Source: JAPOUP01 sp965201085
GTDB lineage: Bacteria > Pseudomonadota > Alphaproteobacteria > Rhodobacterales > Rhodobacteraceae
Assembly: GCA_965201085.1 (NCBI GenBank)
Contig: CBDAVS010000022.1
Coordinates: 135,346-199,345 of the forward strand
Length of the DNA stretch: 64,000 bases
Direction: 5' to 3'
This document shows, in pieces, positions 55,789 through 64,000 of this stretch. The translations under genes and the position numbers were made by a program. Within the stretch, counting starts at the first letter, position 1; the number at the start of each line of letters is the position of its first letter. The notes beneath the pieces were generated by a model. The model was not told the DNA's origin and made no database searches. It saw only the letters and a program-made list of their open reading frames with translations.

Positions 55789-57335
55789 AGTGTCCGCCAG
55801 AAAACCGACAAGCTGCGGATTTTTCGCGGTAAATAACGGTATCCGCCTTGCGGGGATTCACCGGATATGGCGGTCAGGGTATGCCGCGGAATCCACCAAT
55901 CCTCCACCCGGGAGGCACCGATGCGCAGGGTCCACGACACCCGGCGGAGGCCCGGCGCCCCCGACATCAGGAGGATCAGGCCGACCGTGAAATCGAGGGA
56001 CGACATCCCGGCGATCCCGATCGGCCTCCAGGACCCCTGCGGCGACGAAGGGACCCGAAAGCGGCTGTCCGGGCTTCCGGGTTGGCTGGTGCTTCCCGGA
56101 AAGAACCGCCGCGTCGGCGGGCCGGGGATGGAACCGTTGACCATCCCGGTGACCGGCGTGGTCAGGCAGGGTCCCGGGTGCGGTTTCGACCGGCTTCGGG
56201 AACCGGCGAACGGGCACCGGACGATCCGGCGAAGGCCGCAGGCCGGGCCACGGATCATGGGACGGATACGGATACGGATACCGGCGTCCGGTTGACAGCG
56301 TGTCGCTCCCCTCGCCGGAGCTTCCCGCCGAGGTCGGAAGGATGGTCGTGGAGAGGGGCCACAGGGTGGCGGCGGAAAAGCCTGGCGCCGCGTCGCGCGG
56401 CCGCCGTCATTCCTTCGTGGCCGGGACCGACGTGCATCATCCGACCGACCGCTGCCTGCCGATGGACGCGGCGCGGTGCATGGTCCAGGACGTGTCCCGG
56501 GCCTGCGGGGGGCTTGGGTCGCCCGGCTGGCGGCGGAAGGAATACCTTTGCGGAAAGCTCCGCAGGCTCTGTCCCGGTGCCGCCAAGTCACGGCTCGCCA
56601 ACCCGCGCCCGAGGGACGTGGAGGCGCCGCTCCGGCTGGCGCTGAAGCTGGCGGACAGGGCGGAGGCCGGCCGCGCGGAGATCGACGGTAGGTTGGGCAT
56701 CCCGGGCCCATCGGACAGTATCCGGGGCTTCATCGGCCATGTCAGGCCCCGGGCGGACCTGACCGGACGGCGGATCCTGAAGGGAGGGACGATCCCGCAC
56801 CGCGGGAAGGTGCACCCGATATCCGGGCCGCACACCCGCTGGATATCGAAGGGAAAGGCCGGGGGCCCGGTGGAGCCCGGCGTCCCCGTACGCGTGCCGG
56901 GGACCGTCACGGATTCCTCCTGCACCGTTCGGTGATGTGGGAGGGGAGCGACGTGGACGTGGCGGTCCCCATGGGCGGGGAGGCGCGGGCCCGGTTCCCC
57001 GACCTGTCGGTGGTGAGCTTCGACCGCGGTCCGCACAGCCCCCCGGACCGGCTGGGGCCTGCCGGGATGCTGGAGCTGAACGCCATGCCGCGGAAAGGCA
57101 GGCTGTGGAGGGCGGACCGCTGACGCGGGGGAGGGGAGGCGTTCCGCGGGGCGCGGCACGCCCACGCCGCGGGCGGGCCGGCGGAGGCCCGTATGTTCAC
57201 CATATGTTCCCGCCGCCGACCGTCCCGTCGAAGCCCCGGGCGGCGCTCCGACGGGCCCGGCCAGGGTCCCGTGAAGCCGGAATCCGCCGGATTCGGCCCT
57301 GTCACCGGAAAACACGGGGTTTTCTGGCGGACACT
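55789..57335 (+). mobile_element. ISNCY-family element (copy N3), internally deleted
   Basis: Both tips present (AGTGTCCGCCAGAAAACC at left). A 5-bp direct repeat AGACT lies outside both ends (55784-55788 and 57336-57340), the likely target duplication. The 3' part of the transposase gene is deleted. Confidence 0.82.
55921..57123 (+). pseudogene. ISNCY transposase, frameshifted and 3' deleted
   Basis: MRRVHDTRRR start. Frame breaks near 56295 (before LPSPELPAEVG) and near 56890 (before MWEGSDVDVAV). It stops after MPRKGRLWRADR, so the LEHRGLDR catalytic-Glu region is gone. TDVHHPTD and SFDRGPHSP remain. Confidence 0.82.
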
Positions 57336-57343
57336 AGACTACG

Positions 57344-58546
57344 GGTGTCGCATGAATTTCATACCCCGAGAATCCGGAGCGGGAAACCGTCGTTCCAGCC
57401 CGCCCTTTTCCACATCACGCGGATGGAGCCGCGGTCCTTCGCGCTGTTGGGAAGGTTCATCGCCATGTGCTTCATCACCGCGAAACTCCTGGGGCCCCGG
57501 TCTTTCCCCGCCCGGCTGTCATCGTCCCGGAAGGTCACGTCCAGCGCCCAGTGCAGCCGGTTCCCGATTCCCCGGTGCGGGCGCACGGCATGCGCGAACC
57601 GCCCGGCGTCGGGGGGCGGCGACGGGATGGGGCACCGCGTCTCCACCGTGGTCTTTCCGCCGGTCTCCCGGGCTGACACCACCCGCCCGATGCTGGCCAG
57701 GCCCTCCCAGCCCGGATGGCGTTCCCGCAGCCGGCCGATGTCCGCGCACTGGCTGCACCCACGCGTCCCGATCCGGCCCCCATCCCCGTCAACCGTCCGG
57801 AAACGCCCGACATTCCCATGATCCCGCTCCCCGGACCACAGCGGAACGTCCTCGTGCAGGGTGCCCTGGTTCGCCTTCAGGGCGAGTGCGTGATCCGCTC
57901 CCCGGTCACGGATTTCCTTCGCGCTGGCGCGCTGGCGCCCCATGGCGCCGGCCGTGACGGTCGCCCCCTCCAGGTGAAGCGGCTCCTGCGGCCCGGGAAC
58001 GTCCTTTATCCCATTGCCTTCGCCAGGCGCCACGCCGCTGCCCCGGGACCGGGCGCAGGCCGTCGCACCAGGCGGAGATCAGGTGCAGGGCGCCATTCCG
58101 CCGGCCTTCGGGCCCCGCATGGTCTTTCCGTCCACCGCGACGGCGCGGCCACCGAGGTCACCGCGGAGCCCGGCGGCCCACCGCGTGAAGGCCTCGCCGA
58201 ACGCCTCCGGACCGAGCGCCCGGAACACGGCTGACAGGGTGTCGTGGGAAGGGGTGCCATTGGCGAAACCGGACAGCCGGCGCAGGAATTCCAGCTTCTC
58301 CCCGCCGTATTCGGCGATGCCGACGAAACTTTCGCACCCGGATATCACCCCGCAGAGACACAGTGGAAGGGTCCCATGCAGCGGATACACGACCTTCGAC
58401 CGCCGCCGGGGGCCCTCGGGATCTGACATAACGGACTGGAACGACGTGGTTGTCCTCATGGTACCGCTCTCTGGTTCATGCCGTTTCGCAGCCTTGAACC
58501 AGACGGCTACCGTCTGCGCAACCACGCCTGCCATTCATGCGATACC
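57344..58546 (-). mobile_element. ISAs1-family element
   Basis: About 1.2 kb with short inverted ends GGTGTCGCATGAAT and (complement) GGTATCGCATGAAT. It starts 8 bp after the ISNCY copy N3. Confidence 0.68.
57359..58459 (-). pseudogene. ISAs1-family transposase, frameshifted
   Basis: From ATG 58459 (MRTTTSFQSVMSDPEG): RRSKVVYPLHG, GTPSHDTLSAVFRALGPEAF and VAVDGKTMRG give the N-terminal half. A frameshift near 58080 leads to ADHALALKANQGTLHEDV, HRGIGNRLHWALDVTFRDDD and the AVMKHMAMNL tail. All typical ISAs1 segments, not in one frame. Confidence 0.78.
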
Positions 58547-58689
58547 ACTATGGAAATGCAGGGCATTCCCACGCTCAAATCCATCCCGGACGCTATTTTA
58601 TGCTGGCATGGATTTTCCGCTGGCTTTCCCTCCCTGCGGCTGTTTCGGAAGGGCATGGACACCGGATCGGACATTTTCGCGGTCAGACC

Positions 58690-58800
58690 GCCGGATTTCC
58701 GGGCCTCCGACGTAACGGCACGCCTGGCGCGGCCCGCGTCACGTGTTCGGGTGGCGGGGACGCTGGGTCGGCCTCGCCGGCTGGAGGTCGGGCGCCTCAG
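58690..58800 (+). pseudogene. IS1634-type remnant
   Basis: Carries the same ~70-bp piece as 47431-47502 (RVRVAGTLGRPRRLEVGRL). It runs directly into the DruA-like sequence. Confidence 0.5.
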
Positions 58801-59860
58801 GTGCGGGCCCCGCGACAGGTGGGTCGGCTGGAAGCGGGGAATCCGGTTCCGGCGCCTGCACCCCATCGCCGACAGCACCCGGTTCCCCGTCCCGGGCGCG
58901 CCGGGCGTCTTTCCCGACCTAGCCTCCCGTGCGCTCGCCGCGATGGCGCGGCGGGAGTTCCCGGGCCGGACGAAGGGGTTCGCCGGCGCGAACGGAAAGT
59001 GCACGGACCCGCACGGGAAGCCGAAGGAGCTCCATGTCTTTCCCCCGCGCCGGGACGCGCGCGGGCGTCATCGCCGCGCGCCTCATGGGCATCGGGGGCG
59101 GAACCGGCGCGGCGCGGTTCGCCGGGGCTCCGGACCGGACGGAGCCGGAGGCGCCCGGCGCATGGTACGGCAGGAAGGAGGGGCGGTTCGGGCCGCCGTC
59201 GAAGTCCGTCATCCACCGCGTTCCCGCGGAGACCGGTTCGGCGGAGACGGAGGCGGTCCACGTCCCGTCCCGCCATGGGCGGCGGGATGGGCGCCGTCCG
59301 GGCATCGCCCGAGGACACGCCCGTGGCGGGGCGCGTCATCACCGCGGACGCGCCGCACACGGTCAGGGACACCGCCCGCGGCATCGTCGGGACCCACGGG
59401 GCCGACTGCCCGATGACGGTTAGGGCCAACGCGCCGGAGACCTTCGGAACCCTCGAACCCATCGAATGGGAACGGGACGCGACCGGTGCGTTCGCGGAGG
59501 GGGTCACCAAGGCGCACGGTGGCGACGGGCGCCGCCGCATCCGGACCATGACGCCGCTGCCGGGCGCGGTCAGCCACCCGCATATAAAGCGGATCTTCCG
59601 TGTCGTCCGCGGGCGGGAGGAACCGAGGCCGGGCGGACGGAGCGAAGAGGTCGCCCACGGCATCACCACCGTTCCCGCCGGCCGGGGGACACCGGAAAGC
59701 CCGCTCGCGTGGAACCGCGGTCACCGGTCCATCGGGAACCGGGACCACCGGACGCGGGACGTTGGCTTCGACGGGGACGCAGGCCCCGGCCGCGGAAGGC
59801 ACGCTCCCCTCAACGGCGCGGCCCGCAACTCCATGGCGCCCGCGGTCATACCGAGGCGGA
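58801..59860 (+). pseudogene. DruA/DUF4338-like region joined to ISAs1-type transposase, decayed
   Basis: GPRDRWVGWKRGIRFRRLHP, FPDLASRALAAMARREF and ANGKCTDPHGKPKELHVFPP match the DUF4338 (DruA) pattern. Then ARLMGIGGG and GPPSKSVIHRV, and in another frame VITADAPHTVRDTARGIVG and LAWNRGHRSIGNRDHRTRDV, match an ISAs1-type DDE domain. Frameshifted and internally deleted. This suggests a DruA-ISAs1 fusion parallel to the DruA-Tn5 fusion at 5852. Confidence 0.62.
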
Positions 59861-60990
59861 GCCCGGCCATGCAGGCGGAGCGACCGTCGGAACCGTTCAC
59901 GGCGGTGTCGCCGGAGACCATCCTGGCCACGCACCGCGGGCGGGTGCCGGGCCGGATGCGGGGAGCGGAGCGCGTCCTGTGCGTCCGGGACGGCACCGAC
60001 CCGAACCTCGCGACGCGTCCGGGCCGTGAGGGGCTGGGCCTGACCGGCCGCGACCGGAACCCTCCGGGAACCCTCGGGCCGCACATGCACCCGATGCCGG
60101 TGGTCGACGGCGGCGGCATCCCCCCGGGCGTTCCGCACATCGGGTACGGCCCGCCGGACGACGGCACCGGAAAGACCGGGCGCTGGCTGCGGGGCCCGCG
60201 GGCGGCCCCGGCGCCGGCGCGGGAGACCGGGGACGTGCGTCCGCTGGTGGTCATGGACCGCGGGGCGGACGTGTTCGACCTGTCCGAGGAGCGGCCCCGG
60301 CCCGGAAACGTCGACATGCCGGTGCGGGGGAGGCGCGGCCGCAGCCTCGGTCCCGGCCGGCCGAAGCCGTTCGGGGCCATGCGCTCCGGGCCGGTGCGGG
60401 CCCGCGCGAAGCTGGAGATACCGCGGGCGTCGGCGCGAGGCGGGGGGCGGCGGCGAACCGGAAGAGGCCCGGGCGGCGCGCGCGGCGCGGGTGACGCCGC
60501 GGCGTCCGGGGAGCCGGAGATGTGGGCCGCGCACCTGCGGGAGGAGACGCCGCCGGATGGTGGCGATGGCGCCGCCGGGCGGGGACCGCCGCCGCGGGAG
60601 ACCTGTGGCGACGCCATCACAACCATGGCCGTCCCCGGCGGCGACCTGAACCGCAGCGGAGACGGCCCGCCGGGCCATGAGGTGACCTAGCGGGGCTACG
60701 CCCGGCCCGCGACGATGGCGGACACCTACGAACGGCTGCTCCGGCTCGACCGGTCCAGCCAGCCCTACCGGACCCTGCGTCCAGACGGAAGTCGTGTGTA
60801 ATGGGCAGGTCGGGGCCGTCCGGTCCCGCGACCGAGGTGGCCTGACGCCACCCGGAACGGTGCCCGGACACCGGCCCGGTCGCCGCGGACGCGCGTCCCG
60901 GTCAACCAGACCCCCCCCCCCCCCCCCCCCCCCCCCCGATACACCCGAAGCCCGGGCCCGGTTCGGCATCGTGCGGTCCCGCAGGCACCA
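59861..60990 (+). pseudogene. IS4-family transposase fragment (second type)
   Basis: ILATHRGRVPGRM, then VLCVRDGTDPNLATRPGREG and GLTGRDRNPPGTLGPHMH match the VLCIQDGTDLN..GLG..G.N.TGA..LGLHLH pattern of IS4 transposases; VVMDRGADVFDL is the second Asp region. A stop at 60688 and a 27-nt C tract interrupt the tail. Confidence 0.62.
60911..60937. repeat. 27-nt poly-C homopolymer
   Basis: Uninterrupted run of 27 C inside decayed transposase sequence. Such tracts are rare and length-unstable; the exact count may be an assembly estimate. Confidence 0.9.
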
Positions 60991-61496
60991 CGGCTCCGTG
61001 TGACGGCACGAACGCTTCCGCTCCCTCCAAAGCGTGGGAAAGTCCTAATGGAAATGAAATTCAGGCTGCACGGGTGGTTTGTTCTCGTCACTCCGCAGGA
61101 TGCCCATGAAGGCAAATCCATGAAAGACCGCATAACGGCTTATGGCGGAGCGCAGCGACTGATTCGGTGATTCTGTTTAGCAAGGTATATAATTCCCAAA
61201 AATTGCCCGCTGTGGCGAATGAATGTGGCGCGATAAAGAGATCGGTTGAAGCAGGTTCCAGAGCTTTAGGGACACAAATTCCCAAGCTTATAGCGTCTGG
61301 ACAAGGGGCGGTGCTGAAGATTTGCGTATTCCATATCGGAATCTTTCTGTCTTTGTTCAGGAATTGGCCGCGCAGTGGTTTGCAGGTTCCCGTACCCGTC
61401 CCCTCAAATCAGTTACCCGAGGGCGAATACGGAAGCCGCTGCCTCAGAAGGCGCACCGTCGCAGCAAAGCATCGCACGACCGCCTTCGCATGGAAT
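60991..61496. other. no gene seen
   Basis: About 500 bp between transposon remains and the CoA-binding protein gene. Lower GC than the flanking IS sequence. A 40-codon frame near 61048 has no family. Confidence 0.45.
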
Positions 61497-61973
61497 TCAC
61501 CACAGCTTGGACGAAACTATTCTGGTGTTGAACCCGGCTTTGCGAAGCTCTCCAAAAAGACGCTGATGCTCCATTTTCGGGCAAAGATCCTGAATCACGT
61601 CATAACCCTTGGCCTCCGCTATTTCGGCGGCTTGTTGGTTTCTTACCCCGATCTGCATCCAGATCGTGCGAAGCGCGGGCAAATTATCGAGTGCCGATTC
61701 GACAATCGGCGCAACGAATTCCGAACGGCGGAAGATATCAACCATGTCAACCGTCAGATCGGAGGGCAGGTCTTCGATGCTGGGGTGAACGCGCGCACCG
61801 AAAAGCTCTTCTCCGGAGCAGGCTGGATTGACCGGTACCACGCGGTAACCTCTCAAAGCCAGATAGCGGCCTACAAAATAGCTCGGCCGGATCGGGTTGG
61901 GGGATACGCCGATGAGGGCGATGCATTTCGCGTGACACAGTATGCGCCGAAGGTGACTGTCAGAATAATTCAT
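61497..61973 (-). CDS. CoA-binding (YccU-like) protein
   Basis: 158 residues forming a single Rossmann-like CoA_binding domain: CIALIGVSPNPIRPSYFVGR, then GYRVVPVNPACSGEELFG, DMVDIFRRSEFVAPIVE and IWMQIGVRNQQAAEIA. Family members are small cytosolic proteins that bind CoA or NAD; the reaction, if any, is unknown. Intact, and the only host gene between 57 and 64 kb. Confidence 0.88.
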   Translation of the reverse strand: MNYSDSHLRRILCHAKCIALIGVSPNPIRPSYFVGRYLALRGYRVVPVNPACSGEELFGARVHPSIEDLPSDLTVDMVDIFRRSEFVAPIVESALDNLPALRTIWMQIGVRNQQAAEIAEAKGYDVIQDLCPKMEHQRLFGELRKAGFNTRIVSSKLW

Positions 61974-62177
61974 GGGTTACGCTATATTAGTTTTCCAAAG
62001 CATCAACACCCTGAGCGACTCCGATGCCGCTGCATATTTTCGACAGTGCCCCAGGGACAGGTTGGTTCCATCTGCAGTTTTCATCCGCGTCGATCACGCC
62101 AATCGGACCTGCGATCCACCAATCAGGTCTGCTGATGTCACCGGTTATGGATTGGGAGCATTCGAACGTGATTTAGG

Positions 62178-62621
62178 GCCCGTTGACGTTTCCGGTCGAA
62201 CCGCCGGTCTGGACCGTTCATATCCGTCCCCGAACACAGCCGGAACGGCGTTACGGGCAACCGGGGACGCAACCATGGAAAGGAGCGGGAACGGACCTTC
62301 GGACGGAATGTTGCGGGCGATCGGGGAGTTTCCGCCGGGCGGGGTGGGCGACCCCGGGGTCACGGTGGCGGACGGCCGCCCCTTCGGCGGGGTCATCCTC
62401 CGGAGGGTGCGGCCGGGTGTCCCCCGGCGCGGCCTTCCCGGGCGCTTCGGGAAATGCGGCGGCGTGTCCGGGCGCCGCTGGCGCCGGGTGCCGAAAGGCG
62501 TGACCGACCGTATATTCGGGGCGCTGCCGGGGGATTTCGACCTGGAGCACCCGTTCGTGGACGGCGCCTTGACACAGGCTCACCGGAAGGCGGCGGGAGG
62601 AAAAGGGGGGCCGGTCTTCCG
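62178..62621 (+). mobile_element. IS427-type (IS5 family) fragment
   Basis: Starts at a GGGCCCGTTGACGTTTCCGG terminus and holds the first part of a transposase gene from ATG 62275, then is cut by an ISNCY fragment. Confidence 0.6.
62275..62621 (+). pseudogene. IS427-type transposase, N-terminal part
   Basis: DGRPFGGVILRRVRPGVPRR, GLPGRFGKCGGV, GVTDRIFGALPGDFDLEHPF and HRKAAGGKGG match the N-terminal half of two-ORF IS5-group transposases. The catalytic remainder is missing. Confidence 0.65.
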
Positions 62622-63673
62622 GCGATCCTGATCGGCCTCCAGGATCCCTGCAGCGACGAAGGGACCCGAAAGCGGCTGTCCGGGCTTCCGGCAGGATGGT
62701 GCCGCCCGGAAAGGGCCGCCGCGTCGCGCGGCCGCCGTCATTCCTTCGTGGCCGGGACCGACGTGCACCATCCGACCGACCGCAGCCTGCCGATGGACGC
62801 GGCGCGGTGCATGGTCCGGGACGTGTCCCGGGCCTGCGGGGGCTGGGGCCGCCCGGCTGGCGGCGGAAGGAATACCTTTGCGGAAAGCTCCGCAGGCTCT
62901 GTCCCGGTGTCGCCACATCACGGCTCGCCAACCCGCGCCCGGGGGACGTGGAGGCGCCGCTCCGGCTCGCCCTGAAGCTGGCGGACAGGGCGGAGGCCAG
63001 CTGCGCGGAGATCGACGGCAGGTCGGGTATCCCGGGCCCATCGGACAGTATCCGGGGCTTCATCGGCCATGTCAGGCCCCGGGCGGACCTGACCGGACGG
63101 CGGATCCTGAAGGGCGGGACGATCCCGCACCGCGGGAAGGTGCACCCGATATCCGGGCCGCACACCCGCTGGATATCGAAGGGAAAGGCCGGGGTCCCGG
63201 TGGAGCCCGGCGTTCCGGTCCGCCTCCTTGAGGACCGGCACCGGTTCATCCTGCACCATTCGGTTATGTGGGAGGGGAGCGACGTGGACGTGGCGGTCCC
63301 CATGGGCGGGGAGGCGCGGGCCCGGTTCCCCGACCTGTCGGTGGTGAGCTTCGACCGCGGTTTCCACAGCCCCCCGGACCGGCCGGGGCCTGCCGGGATG
63401 CTGGAGCTGAACGCCATGCCGCGGAAAGGCAGGCTGTCGAAGGCGGACCGCGTCCGGAAAAGCGGGGAGGCGTTCCGCGGGGCGCGGCGCGCCCACGCCG
63501 CCGGCGGGTCGGCCATCAACAACCTGGAGCACCGCGGTCTGGACCGCGTCCGCAGCCACGGAAAGAAGGGTTTCGCCCGCACCGTGGCGCTGGCGGTGCT
63601 GGCCGCGAATGTCCACCGCCCCGGCCTGATGCCGCCGGCGAGGGAGCGCCCCGTGCTCCCCGCCGCCGCCTGA
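62622..63673 (+). pseudogene. ISNCY transposase, truncated and frameshifted
   Basis: Begins inside the gene (PAILIGLQDPCSDEGTRKRL). TDVHHPTD is in one frame; a shift near 62845 leads to the main frame with SFDRGFHSP, AINNLEHRGLDRV and the natural stop at 63671-63673. This copy keeps the best C-terminal catalytic region of the four. Confidence 0.82.
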
Positions 63674-63905
63674 CCGGGGCGTCCACCGGTGAACCGGCCC
63701 ATGGAAGGTCCCGCCGCTGCGGGGCCCGGACCGGCGTGCCCGCGGGCCGGCGGAGGCCCGGATGTTCACCATATGTTCCCGCCACCGACCGTCCCGTCGA
63801 AGCCCCGGTCGGCGCTCCGACGGGTCCGGCCACGGCCCCGTGAAGCCGGAATCCGCCGGATTCGGCCCGATCCCCGGAAGAACACGGGGTTTTCTGGCAT
63901 ACACT
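62622..63905 (+). mobile_element. ISNCY-family element (copy N4), 5' truncated
   Basis: Right tip near 63905 (AGTGTATGCCAGAAAACC in complement). The left end and start codon are missing and an internal stretch near 62700 is deleted. Confidence 0.8.
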
Positions 63906-64000
63906 ACATTATCCGTAGCGGCCTGTGCGACCCTTTTTGGGCGCACGGAACGATTACATGCGCTCATTTCTGGCTGAATACAACGCTATGGAAGCCGCAT

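Noticed and set aside
59209..60969. 586-codon minus-strand ORF
   Set aside because: Antisense shadow over decayed ISAs1 and IS4 transposase sequence; low-complexity Arg/Pro/Gly composition.
1..64000. CRISPR array, rRNA or prophage
   Set aside because: No regularly spaced repeats, no rRNA sequence and no phage structural genes were recognised; all repeats seen are IS-derived.

Overview
The window looks like part of an alphaproteobacterial chromosome, most likely Rhodobacterales-like. That rests on gene orders I associate with the group: purM-purN-rnd; hisF-hisE; a fad-type beta-oxidation cluster; a cobalamin-dependent bmt/corrinoid/DUF1638 set; a DUF1476 ATPase-inhibitor gene; a Mur/Fur-type box in front of a putative manganese transporter; and a dctPQM TRAP operon. 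The host genes are compact with ordinary coding density. Between them lie islands of insertion sequences that fill roughly half of the window. This suggests a lineage with relaxed selection, such as a host-restricted or recently bottlenecked bacterium (inference).

Layout. 1-5.3 kb: minus-strand fatty-acid oxidation cluster (multifunctional FadJ-type enzyme cut by the window edge, thiolase, GST, acyl-CoA dehydrogenase). 5.7-8.5 kb: Tn5-like IS4 element with a DruA-like N-terminal region, nested in ISNCY right-end sequence. 8.6-12.1 kb: manganese transporter and a divergent operon of two hotdog thioesterases and a MATE exporter. 12.5-19.6 kb: IS island with elements nested up to four levels deep. 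19.9-21.0 kb: hisF-hisE. 21.0-25.1 kb: ISNCY copy and a broken plasmid-type module (DNA methylase stub, ardC split by IS5). 25.6-26.6 kb: WYL regulator. 27.2-31.4 kb: IS5-IS5-IS30-IS5 island. 31.8-38.3 kb: tRNA-Phe, MBL hydrolase, sensor kinase, TRAP operon. 38.4-41 kb: IS5 and IS30. 41.9-45.3 kb: purM-purN-rnd and a lipoprotein. 45.3-48.8 kb: IS5, IS30, IS1634 remnant, IS5 and a truncated gene. 49.6-54.7 kb: sufE, the corrinoid/DUF1638 operon, a nonsense-riddled radical SAM pseudogene, bmt and DUF1476. 55.1-63.9 kb: two unknown ORFs, then mostly dead transposons with one host gene (CoA-binding protein) between them.

At least seven transposase types are present: IS5 (nine copies, four near-identical and intact), ISNCY (four decayed copies plus solo ends), IS4/Tn5-like with DruA domain, another IS4-type, ISAs1-type (one stand-alone, one with a DruA-like region), IS30 (three decayed copies), and IS1634, IS427-type and IS1-like remnants. 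The most unusual signal is how the older copies decay. Differences from the intact copies are overwhelmingly A-to-G and T-to-C transitions, which raise GC, leave reading frames open and create long shadow ORFs. The one clear host pseudogene decays instead by in-frame stop codons.
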